A stretch of 64,000 nt of DNA. Source: Lepus europaeus (Eukaryota > Chordata > Mammalia > Lagomorpha > Leporidae). A program made the translations under genes and the position numbers. How positions within the stretch are numbered: position 1 is the first letter of the stretch; each line of letters begins with the position of its first letter. Below, piece after piece: positions 55,627 through 64,000 of the stretch. The stretch spans positions 38,484,077 to 38,548,076 of the forward strand of contig NC_084834.1 of assembly GCF_033115175.1 (NCBI RefSeq), read 5' to 3'. Under the pieces are notes generated by a model. That model did not search any database. It was given only the letters and a program-made list of their open reading frames with translations, and was not told where the DNA came from.

Positions 55627-56038
55627 GGCCAGCGCCATGGCTTAACAGGCTAATCCTCCGCCTTGTGGCGTCGGCACACCAGGTTCTAGTCCCGGTTGGG
55701 GCACTGGAGTCTGTCCCGGTTGCTCCTCTTCCAGGCCAGCTCTCTGCTATGGCCCGGGAAGGCAGTGGAGGATGGCCCAAGTGCTTGGGCCCTGCACCCG
55801 CATGGGAGACCAAGAGAAGCACCTGGTTCCTGGCTTCGGATCAGCACGATGTGCTGACCACAGCGGCCATTGGAGGGTGAACCAACGGCAAAAAGGAAGA
55901 CCTTTCTCTCTGTCTCTCTCTCACTATCCACTCTGCCTATCAAAAAAAAAAAAAAAAAAAAAAGAATGGAAACCCCCACACACACCTCTTCCTCTACTCT
56001 GCCTTTCAAATAAACAAAACTTAAAAAAAAAAAAAAGG
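55627..56038 (+). mobile_element. C-SINE, young, with second 3' segment and tail
   Basis: TSD ATGCATTCTT at 55617-55626 and 56039-56048. After the SINE and a 22-A tail come about 58 bp resembling the end of an older C-SINE ('ctctgcctttcaaataaa') and a second A-tail, all inside the TSD. Confidence 0.9.
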
Positions 56039-56472
56039 ATGCATTCTTTTTCCGTATTTTGTATTGCTCTTGATCACATATTCTTCCAGTGCATAGTGAG
56101 AGGCTGCTTCCTTATCAGCTATGACAGTGAGATTTTTTTGAACATGGTGAAAAATATTTAGAATTAGCTAGCTAGACTCAGTTTAGATGATCCAAATTTT
56201 ATTGGAAACATCCATTATAGTCAATACCACAACATCTATGAACAACTATATGCTATCAAATTGGAAACACCTCAAAGAAATAAATTCCTGGATAATATAA
56301 ACTACAAAGGTTAAATCAAGAAGATATAGAAGAGCTAAACAGACCCATAACATGCAACAAGATTGAAGCGGAAATTAAGTTTCCCATCAAGGAAAAGTCC
56401 AGGACTTGATGGCTTTACTACTGAATTCTATAAAACATCTAAAGAGGAATTAACTCCAGTACTTTTAAAAAA

Positions 56473-56796
56473 AAATTTTTTTTTTTTGACAGGCAGAGTG
56501 GACAGTGAGATAGACAGAGAGAAAGGTCTTCCTTTGCCGTTGGTTCACCCCCCAATGGCCGCTGCGGCCGGCGCACCACGCTGATCCAAAGCCTGGAGCC
56601 AGGTGCTTCTCCTGGTCTCCCATGCAGGTGCAGGGCTCAAGGAGTTGGGCCATCCTCACTGCCCTCCTGGGCCACAGTAGAGAGCTGGACTGGAAGAGGA
56701 GAAACCGGGACAGAATCCGGCGCCCCAACTGGAACTAGAACCTGGTGTGCCGCACCTCAGGCGGAGGATTAGCCTATTGAGCCGCGGTGCCGGCTT
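56473..56796 (-). mobile_element. C-SINE, young, at the L1 3' tail
   Basis: Same orientation as the inserted L1 and located at its A-tail. Slightly shortened body ('gccatcctcactgccctcc'). Confidence 0.9.
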
Positions 56797-57490
56797 CTTT
56801 TTTAATTTTATTTAAGCTATAAAAGTTTCATGTATTTCAAATATATAGATTTAGGAACACAGTGACACTTCCCCCATACCCTCCCACCCATGCTGCATCC
56901 CTTCCTCCTCCTGCCTCTCAGACTCCCTTCATTTTCAATTTACTTAACAATCATATAGTTAACCCTACACTTAGTAAAAGAGTTCAACAAATAGTATGAA
57001 GAAAAACAAAAAACACTGTTCCTCAATGGAAGAGACAAGGGCTGTAGACAGTCATCTAATCTTGAAATGTCTATTTCACTCCAGTGCATTACATTTTAGC
57101 TATTTTTTTAGTTACTTCAGGGAAAACATATCTGTCTTTTTGCTACTGGCTTATTTCACTAAGTATAATGGTTTCCAGTTGCATCCATCATGTTACAAGA
57201 GACAGGATTTCATTTTTTCACAGCTGAGTAGTACTCTATAATGTATATATACCATAATTTCTTTATCCAGTCAACAGTTGATGGCTATCTGGGTTGGTCC
57301 ATATCTTAGCTATTGTGAATTATGCTGCAGTGAACATGGAGATGCAGATAACTTTCATATGCTGATTCCTTTTGGTTTGGGTAAATTCCCAGGAGTGGGA
57401 TGGCTGGGTCATATGGTAGGTCTATATTAATATTTCTGAGGTATCTTCATACTGTCTTCCACAGTGCATAAGTTTACAATGCCACCAGTG

Positions 57491-57800
57491 GGTCAGTGCT
57501 GTGGTGTAGCGGGTAAAGCCATCGCCTGCAGTGCCAGCATCCCATATGGGTGCTCGTTCAAGTCCCGGCTGCTCCACTTCTGATCCTGCTAGGGCCTGGG
57601 AAAGCAGTGGAAGATGGCCCAAGTCCTTGGGCCCCTGCACCTGTGTAGGAGACACAGAAGAAGCTTGTGGCTTCAGATTGGCACAGCTCCAGCTGTTGCA
57701 GCCAATTGGGGAATGAACCAACAGATGAAGACCTTTCTCCCTCTGCCTCTCCTCCTCTCTGTGTGTAACTCTGCCTTTCAAATAAATAAATCTTTTTTTT
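57491..57800 (+). mobile_element. C-SINE, intermediate
   Basis: In the L1 3' region. 'accagtgg' before and 'acagtgg' after. The body lacks 'agctctctgctat' ('gatcctgctagggcctggg'). Confidence 0.87.
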
Positions 57801-58038
57801 TTTTTAATTCTACCAACAGTGGACCAGGGTATCTTTTTCCCCACATCCTCACCAGCATTGGTCATTTGTTGATTTCTGAATGTGAACCATGCTAACTGGA
57901 AAGAGGTGAAACCTCACTGTGGTTTTGATTTGCATTTCTCTGATGGCTAGTGATCCTGAGCGTTTTCTCAAGTGTCTGTTGGCCATTTGAATTTTCTGTC
58001 TTGGAAAAATGCCTGATCAAGTCCTTTGCCCATTTCTT

Positions 58039-58390
58039 TCTTTCTTCCTTCCTTCCTTCCTTCCTTTCTTTCTTTCTTTTTTTTTAAATTTATTTGAGAG
58101 GTAGAGTTACAGACAGACAGAAGGAGAGACAGAGAAAGGTCTTCCATCTGCTGATACACTCCCCAAATGGCTGCAATAGCCAGAGCTGAGCTGATACGAA
58201 GCCAGGAGCTTCTTATGGGTCTCCCACATGGGTGCAGTGCCCCAGTCACTTGGACCATCTTCCACTGCTTTCCCAGGCCATAGCAGAGAGCTGGATCAGA
58301 AGTGGAGCAGCTGGGACTTGAACCAGTGCCCAAATGGGATGCTGGCACCACAGGCGGAGGCTTAGCCGACTGCACCACAACACCCACCCC
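58039..58390 (-). mobile_element. C-SINE, intermediate, (TTCC)n tail
   Basis: TSD TTGCCCATTTCTT at 58026-58038 and 58391-58403. The tail has changed into TTCC/TTTC repeats (58040-58078). Confidence 0.92.
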
Positions 58391-60679
58391 TTGCCCATTT
58401 CTTAACTGGATTGTTTGTTCTTTAATTTTTTGAGCTCTTTATAGATTCTGGATGTTAAGCCTTTATCAATTGAGTAGTTTGCAAATATTTTCTCTCATTC
58501 TGTCAGTTGCCTTTTCACTTTTCTGAGTATTTCTTTTGCCACACAGAAGCTTCTCGGCTTGATGTAATTCCCCTTTCCAATTTTTGTTTTGATTGCCTGT
58601 GCTTCTGGGTTCCTTTCAAAGAAGTCTTTGCTTGTGCCAATGTATTGCAGAGTTTCCCCAATGTTCTCTAGTAATTTGATGGTATTGGGTCATAGATTTT
58701 GTTCTTTGATCCATTTTGAGTGGATTTTTATGTAAGATATAAGGAAATCCAGTTTCCCCAGCACCGTTTGTTGAAGAGACTATCGTTCCTCCAGGGATTG
58801 ATTTTAGCTCCTTTGTCAAAGATAAGTTGATTGTAGGGGCATGGATTGATATCTAGAGTCTTTATCCTGTTCCACTGGTCTACAAGTCTGTTTTTGTGCC
58901 AGTACGAGGCTGTTTTCATTATAACTGCCCTGTAGTATGTTTTGAAATCAAGTATTTTGATGCCTCTAGCTTTGTTTTTGTTGTATAATATTGCTTGAAC
59001 TATTCAGGATTTCCTATGATTCTATATGAATTTTAGCATCATAATGTTTTCTAGATCTGAGAAGAATGTTGTTATTTTGATTGGAATCACATTGAATCTA
59101 TAAATTGCATTTGGTAGTATGGACATTTTGATGCTGTTGATTCTTCTAATCCATAAACATGGAAGATTTTTGCATTTTTTAATGTCTCTGTTTCTTTCTT
59201 CAGTGTTTCTTAATTTTCATCATAGAGATCTTTGACATCCCTTGTTAAATTTATTCCACTGTATTCTTTTTGGAGCTATTATGAATGGGACTACAGTCTC
59301 AGCACATAAGGCTCCCACAGTTGCTGGGTACACAGGTTTCTCTCTGCCCTGCCAGCTTTTCCAGTCAACAGAGATGCAGATGTCACCAAGACAGCTCTGC
59401 CTAGGTGTCAATCCTGGGAGGCTGCAGGTGTCTCACTGTCCTATGTGGTTGTCCAGCTACCTCCCAGCCAGGCTCAAAGTCAGTGGGGACTGAGGATTTT
59501 TCCTTCCCTAGAATCTCTGGACCACATGCATACACAAGAGCCACTGACCCAGTGTTGCTGAGAAGATGGTGTCTTGTCTCAGCCAGTTTCTGTGTGCATA
59601 CACGAAGTCTTCCACAGTTTCCAACCAAACCCAGAATGGTGTTTGCCCTTTCTCAGTGGGGCAGTGGGCACTGTTTTGGGAAGTTGGGGTGAGATAAATG
59701 TGCCCCCTCTACTTCCACTGGGTCCCGCCAGCAACCACTGGTCCCTAGGGCTCCAGTCTGGACTCATACCTTGCTCTCCTGGATATATCACCACAGGTTT
59801 CTGCAGTCCAGTCTCACTTCTGTCTCCAAATTACCTCCTGCTCCAGCTCTCGGCTGCTACAGTTGTGCTTGTGGTTGTGTTTGTGCTGTACATCTGCACC
59901 TTCCACACAGGTCCAAAGCGTTCCTCTTCCTCTTGTAGGATTTCCAGGGCAGTTTTCTCTCCTAAGAGTGCATCTCCTACACTTTTTTCTTAAATTGTTC
60001 AACTGTTCATCACTAGCCTAGCGCAGTATGTCAATCCCTAATCTGCCATCTTGGAATCTCCCCCTAGCATCACTCCAGTACTTTTCAAACTACTCCAGAA
60101 TATTTAAAAAGGATGGAACTCTGCCAAAATATTTCAATGAGGTGAGCATTACTCACAAAACCAAAGACAGTACAAAAAGGAAACTACAGACAGATACCTT
60201 TGATGAACTTAGATACAAGAGTTCTGAACAATATCTTAGCAAACTGAATCTAGCACTGCATTACTCACACATCATCAAATGCGATTTATCACAGAGAGGC
60301 AAGCAAGGGTGGTTCAACATAAGCAAGTCAATAGATGTCATAAATCCTATCAACAGAATGAAGAACAAAAACCACATGATGATCTCAATAGATGCAGAGA
60401 AAGCACTTGATTAGATTCAGCAGCCTTTTAAAAAGAAATCAACAAATTGGATATAGAAGGAACATATTTCAAAATTATAAAGGCTATATACAAACCAAAA
60501 GCCAGCATCAAACTGAATGGGGAAAAGCTGAAAGCATTTCCCCTCAGATCTGGAATGAGACAAGGATGTCCAGTTTAACCACACTTATTCAGTAGAGTAT
60601 TAGAGGTATTAATGAGCAATTAGGGAGGGGAAAGGAAAAAAAGGATATCAAAACTGGAAAGGAGAAGCAGAAAATACCA

Positions 60680-60998
60680 GGGCCGGTGCTGTCGCACAGC
60701 CAGTTAAAGCCCTGGCCTGAAGCACTGGCATCCCATATGGGCTCTGGTTCTAGTCTCAGCTGCTCCTCTTCCAATCCAGCTCTCTGCTGTGGCCTGAGAA
60801 AGCAGTAGAAGATGGCCCAAGGTCTTGGGCCCCTACACCCACGTGGGAGACCCAGAAGAGGCTCCAGGCTCCTGGCTCCTGATTTCAGATCATTGCAGCT
60901 GTGGCTATTGCGACCATCTGGGGAGTGAACCAGCGGATGGAAGACCTTTTTCTCCCTCTCTACCTCTCTCTATAACTCTGTCTTGCAAATAAATAAAA
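60680..60998 (+). mobile_element. C-SINE, intermediate
   Basis: Head 'gggccggtgctgtcgcacag', tail AAATAAATAAAAAT. The next SINE starts in its tail. Confidence 0.9.
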
Positions 60999-61002
60999 AT
61001 AG

Positions 61003-61336
61003 GCCGGCGCTGTGGCTTAACAGGCTAATCCTCCGCCTTGCGGCGCCGGCACACCAAGTTCTAGTCCCGGTTGGGGCGCCGGATTCTATCCTGGTTGCCC
61101 CTCTTCCAGGCCAGCTCTCTGCTGTGGCCCGGGAAGGCAGTGGAGGATGGCCCAAGTCCTTGGGCCCTGCACCCACATGGGAGACCAGGAGAAGCACCTG
61201 GCTCCTGGCTTCGGATCAGCGAAATGCGCCGGCCGCGGCGGCCATTGGAGGGTGAACCAACGGCAAAAAGGAAGACCTTTCTCTCTGTCTCTCTCACTAT
61301 CCACTCTGCCTGTCAAAAAAAAAAAAATCTTTTTTA
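61003..61336 (+). mobile_element. C-SINE, young
   Basis: Belongs to the 'ggattctatcc' lineage, inserted at the tail of the previous copy. Short A-tail, then 'tcttttttaaaaaaag'. Confidence 0.92.
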
Positions 61337-61840
61337 AAAAAAGAAACAAAATATCCATGTTTGCTGATGACATGATGTTGTACATGAAAAACCTAAACAC
61401 TCCACCAAAAAGCTGTTGGTACTGATAAACCAATTAATAATGTCACAAAATACTGATTTAATATACAAAAACTGTAACATTTTCATATACCAATTGTGAT
61501 CTCACAGAAAAAAAATCTCATTCACAATGACTAAAAAAAAAAAAAACCAAATATTTAGGAATATATTTAAGCAAAGAAATGAAAGATCTCTACAATGAAC
61601 ATTATAAAACAGATGAAATCAAATCATCAAGGACACAAAAAATTAAAAGATATTCCTTGCTCATGGATTAGAAGAATTAATATTGTTGAAATGTCCCCAC
61701 TACCTAAAGCAGTCCTTATCAAAGTTCCAATTATATTATTTAAAGTATAAGAAAAAAAATCTTAAAATTTATATGGAACCACAAAGAAAATCTGAAAATA
61801 GCTAAAGTGATCCTGGACAAAACAACAGATAAATTCAAGC

Positions 61841-62161
61841 TGGGTTGCAAGGTGTCCGGCGCATAACAAATCTTCCCAGGCAGACGAATCAATTAATTCA
61901 CAAGCTTTTATTGGGATTCCGCTCCCAGGGAAGGTCCCCGGGTCCCAACAGAGTGGGGTCCGGGGAAGTCGTGCATCAGAGGTAGGGAGGGCTCCTTTTA
62001 TAGATACAGGGCGTGGGGGTTAAAGGTTGAGGCAGGTCTGATCCTCATGGGTTGACATTTAGGCACCCGTGGGGACCTTGACAAGGACTTTTCTTCCCCA
62101 GAAGTGTGGGTAGGGACTCTCCATTCCTGGAAGTATAGGCCTTCTCTCCTTGCGGATTCCA
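61841..62161 (-). mobile_element. Endogenous retrovirus solo LTR, 321 bp
   Basis: On the minus strand it begins TGGAATCC at 62161 and ends CAACCCA at 61841. It has TATAAAA at 61996-62002 and AATAAA at 61907-61912, about 90 bp apart, as U3-R-U5 requires. The 4-bp TSD AAGC at 61837-61840 and 62162-62165 is exact, and the host L1 reads continuously across it. No viral genes remain. A 4-bp duplication is common for gammaretrovirus-like elements, but the family is not identified. Confidence 0.87.
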
Positions 62162-62251
62162 AAGCCACCAGGGGTATCACAATACCTGATTTCCAAGCAT
62201 ATTACAAAACTACAGCATTTAAATAAGTCAAAATAATAATAATAATGATAA

Positions 62252-62511
62252 TGGGCCAGCACTGTGGTGAAGTAGATTAAGCTGCCTCCTGCAGTGGTGT
62301 CATCCCATATGGGCTCCAGTTCGAGTCCCAGCTTCTCCACTTTTGATCTGGCTCCATGCTAATAGCCTGAGAAAGCAGTGGAACATGGCCCAAGTGCTTG
62401 GGTCCCTGCACCCACATGGGAGACCTTGAAGAAGCTCCTGGCACCTGGCTTTGGATCAGCCCAGCTCCTGCCATTGTGGCCATTTGGAGAGTTAACCAGG
62501 GGATGGAAGAC

Positions 62512-62553
<42 letters not shown>
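62252..62553 (+). mobile_element. C-SINE, old/intermediate, ends in a CT tract
   Basis: Head 'gggccagcactgtggtgaag'. The (TC)n tract (62514-62551) runs straight into another copy without an A-tail. Confidence 0.85.
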
Positions 62554-62555
<2 letters not shown>

Positions 62556-62735
62556 CAGTCCTAAGTCCTTGGGCTCCTGCACCCATGTAGGAGAGCTGGA
62601 AGAAGCTTTTTGCCTCCTGGCTTCAGACTGGCCCAGCCACAGCCATTGCAGCCATTTGGGGATTGAACCAGCAGAGGGGAGATATTCTCTCTGTCTCTCC
62701 TTCTCTATATCTCTGCCTTTCAAATAAATAAATCA
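62554..62735 (+). mobile_element. C-SINE, 5' truncated
   Basis: Begins 'cagtcctaagtccttgggct'. Tail AAATAAATAAATC. It is joined to the CT tract of the preceding copy, perhaps by recombination. Confidence 0.8.
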
Positions 62736-62792
62736 TTTTTAAATGAGAGAAAAAATGCATTTTCAACGTATATACTAATAAATACATTAACA

Positions 62793-63077
62793 GGCTGGTG
62801 CTGCGGCTCACTAGGCTAATCCTCCGCCTGCAGCGCTGGCACTCCGGGTTCTAGTCCTGGTCGGGGCACCGGATTCTGTCCCGGTTGCCCCTCTTCCAGG
62901 CCAGCTCTCTGCTGTGGCCCGGGAAGGCAGTGGAGGATGGCCCAAGTCCTTGGGCCCTGCACCCACATGGGAGACTAGGAGAAGCACCTGGCTCCTGCCT
63001 TCGGATCAACGCGGTGCACTGGCCGCAGCGCACCGAGCACGGCAGCCACTGGGGGGTGAACCAACGGAAAAGGAAGA

Positions 63078-63115
<38 letters not shown>

Positions 63116-63138
63116 CACTCTGCCTGTCAAAAGAAAAA
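62793..63138 (+). mobile_element. C-SINE, young, perfect 16-bp TSD
   Basis: TSD AATAAATACATTAACA at 62777-62792 and 63139-63154. It has the doubled GC-rich segment ('ggccgcagcgcaccgagcac') and 'cttcggatcaacgcgg'. Confidence 0.95.
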
Positions 63139-63154
63139 AATAAATACATTAACA

Positions 63155-63834
63155 AAAGAGTGCTCCAAGTATTATAGGAATATCAAATAAGAATCAGCCA
63201 CTACCCTTAGACCTGAGATGAATCCCTTCCTTTACCCCAGACCTAGGCTGAGATCTACAGATTGACAGACAAGTCTGTGTCTTATTGAATGGAAGGGAAG
63301 TTGCTGTGGTGCTATGCCAGTGAAACATTCTGGAAATCCACCTGAACTTCAGGCATCAAGGCTTTGCTATGTCACCCTTTTCTAACAGTGCTTAAAATTC
63401 TCCCTTTGGGTGTCAGAGAAAGCTATTTACGGTTAGGTGTTTTGAAAGGGCCACTCTGCTACAAAACAGGGGGATCCAAACAGAAGGGGATTCTAGAAAA
63501 ACTACCAACACTGCAGGAGCCTGATTCTCGGGATGGCACTGGCACTGCAGGAGCCAGGCCTTAGGAAACTGCCTATACTGCCACAGTAAAGCAAAGGAAA
63601 CAATGCGGGCACTTCACGAGCTTGGGTGGTACAGAAGCTGTGTGTGTTGCAGGAGTTGGCCAGGAAAGCAAGCAAGAATCAGAAAGGAAAAGATTCTAGC
63701 ACCCTCTACTGTCATAGCTTAACATTATGCCAGCTGGCAACGGAAAAATATTTGGAGAACCCAGTTCCATTTCTTTTTTATAGAGCAGACAATGAAACTG
63801 AGAAATAAAACTAGTCTTAATAGCTAAAAGGAGT
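63155..63834. other. Unassigned sequence
   Basis: No gene recognised. 'cactgcaggagcc' occurs twice (63509 and 63542). The texture suggests an old repeat, but I cannot name it. Confidence 0.35.
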
Positions 63835-63950
63835 CATCATCTCTATAGATGCTGAAAGGCATTTGATAATATTTACTACCAATTTGTTGTCTAAAAATCT
63901 TTGGCAAACTAGGAATCAAAATATATTTCCTTTGCTAATAGAGTATCAAG
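63835..63950 (+). mobile_element. L1 ORF2 fragment
   Basis: 'tctatagatgctgaaaggca' then 'ctttggcaaactaggaatca' corresponds to the L1 RT section around DAEKAFD. It is short and continues an unknown distance. Confidence 0.6.
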
Positions 63951-64000
63951 CTTCTCTTCCAAGGTGTGGCTGGTAAGATTCTCTGGGGATCCTCCTCCTG

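Larger units (their letters stand above)
56467..60071 (-). mobile_element. L1 inserted in L1, middle missing
   Basis: The 14-bp TSD ACTCCAGTACTTTT at 56453-56466 and 60072-60085 is exact and interrupts the RT region of the host L1. On the minus strand the 5' end has the typical 'gattccaagatggcaga' opening. About 790 bp of 5' UTR (60071-59280) join directly to the last third of ORF2 (from about 59275), then the 3' UTR to about 56797. ORF1 and the first two thirds of ORF2 are absent. Three SINEs interrupt it. The ORF2 part is broken by stops. Confidence 0.88.

Noticed and set aside
56363-56584. Reverse transcriptase-like [14 protein letters not shown] frame as a possible active gene
   Set aside because: It is a relic of the ancient L1 ORF2, cut after about 35 codons by insertions and surrounded by stops.
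59574-59993. A 139-residue plus-strand frame with a hydrophobic stretch
   Set aside because: It lies antisense within the 5' UTR of the minus-strand L1. The hydrophobic run is incidental.
63509-63554. Repeated 'cactgcaggagcc' as a regulatory direct repeat
   Set aside because: Only two copies occur in unassigned, probably repeat-derived sequence. There is not enough to claim a function.

Overview
This is mammalian nuclear DNA from a lagomorph, most likely rabbit or hare. The identification rests on about ninety copies or pieces of one tRNA-derived SINE family, the lagomorph C repeat (C-SINE). Full copies carry a tRNA-like head with an A-box and a B-box-like GGTTCTAGTCC, a body of about 250 bp, a CT-rich stretch and an A-rich tail. 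Three age grades can be told apart and are used below. 'Old' copies have the wording cctgctaatgtgcctggg and ggagttccaggctcctgg. 'Intermediate' copies have ctctctgctatggcctggg and gaagaagctcctggc and end in (AAATAA)n. 'Young' copies begin ggccggcgccgtggctcac or ggcttaac, contain gagaccaggagaagcacc and end in ctgcctgtc plus poly(A). Many young copies have perfect 13-16 bp target-site duplications (TSDs).

The window contains one protein-coding gene, RAB33B, on the minus strand. Exon 1 (38502-38750, 83 codons) lies in a CpG island (about 38430-39640). A 17,056-bp intron filled with SINEs, MaLR LTR pieces and ancient L1 separates it from exon 2 (21005-21445, 146 codons plus stop). A 3' UTR of about 2.3 kb that is free of SINEs ends at a probable poly(A) signal at 18695-18700. 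The spliced product is 229 residues with all Rab GTPase motifs and a C-terminal CWC prenylation motif.

Layout. 1-18.6 kb is downstream flank: an L2 piece, a solo LTR nested in a SINE, a processed LSM3 pseudogene, nested MaLR LTRs, and a palindromic MITE-like element in two copies. 18.7-38.75 kb is RAB33B. 38.4-39.6 kb is the CpG-island promoter. 39.6-47.2 kb is upstream flank with SINEs, L2 and MIR. 47.3-62.25 kb is one ancient plus-strand L1 opened up by serial insertions: about twenty SINEs, a processed RBBP4 pseudogene on the minus strand, a minus-strand L1 that itself lacks its middle, and a 321-bp solo LTR. 62.3-64 kb is SINEs, unassigned sequence and an L1 scrap.

The many 60-150 residue reading frames across the window are mostly translations of C-SINE copies and are not genes. 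I found no undescribed molecular system. The best leads are C-SINE copies that appear to have carried 3' flanking sequence within their TSDs, mosaic young SINE lineages, a SINE interrupted by an inverted SINE with local deletion, and the layered insertion history of the L1 at 47-62 kb.
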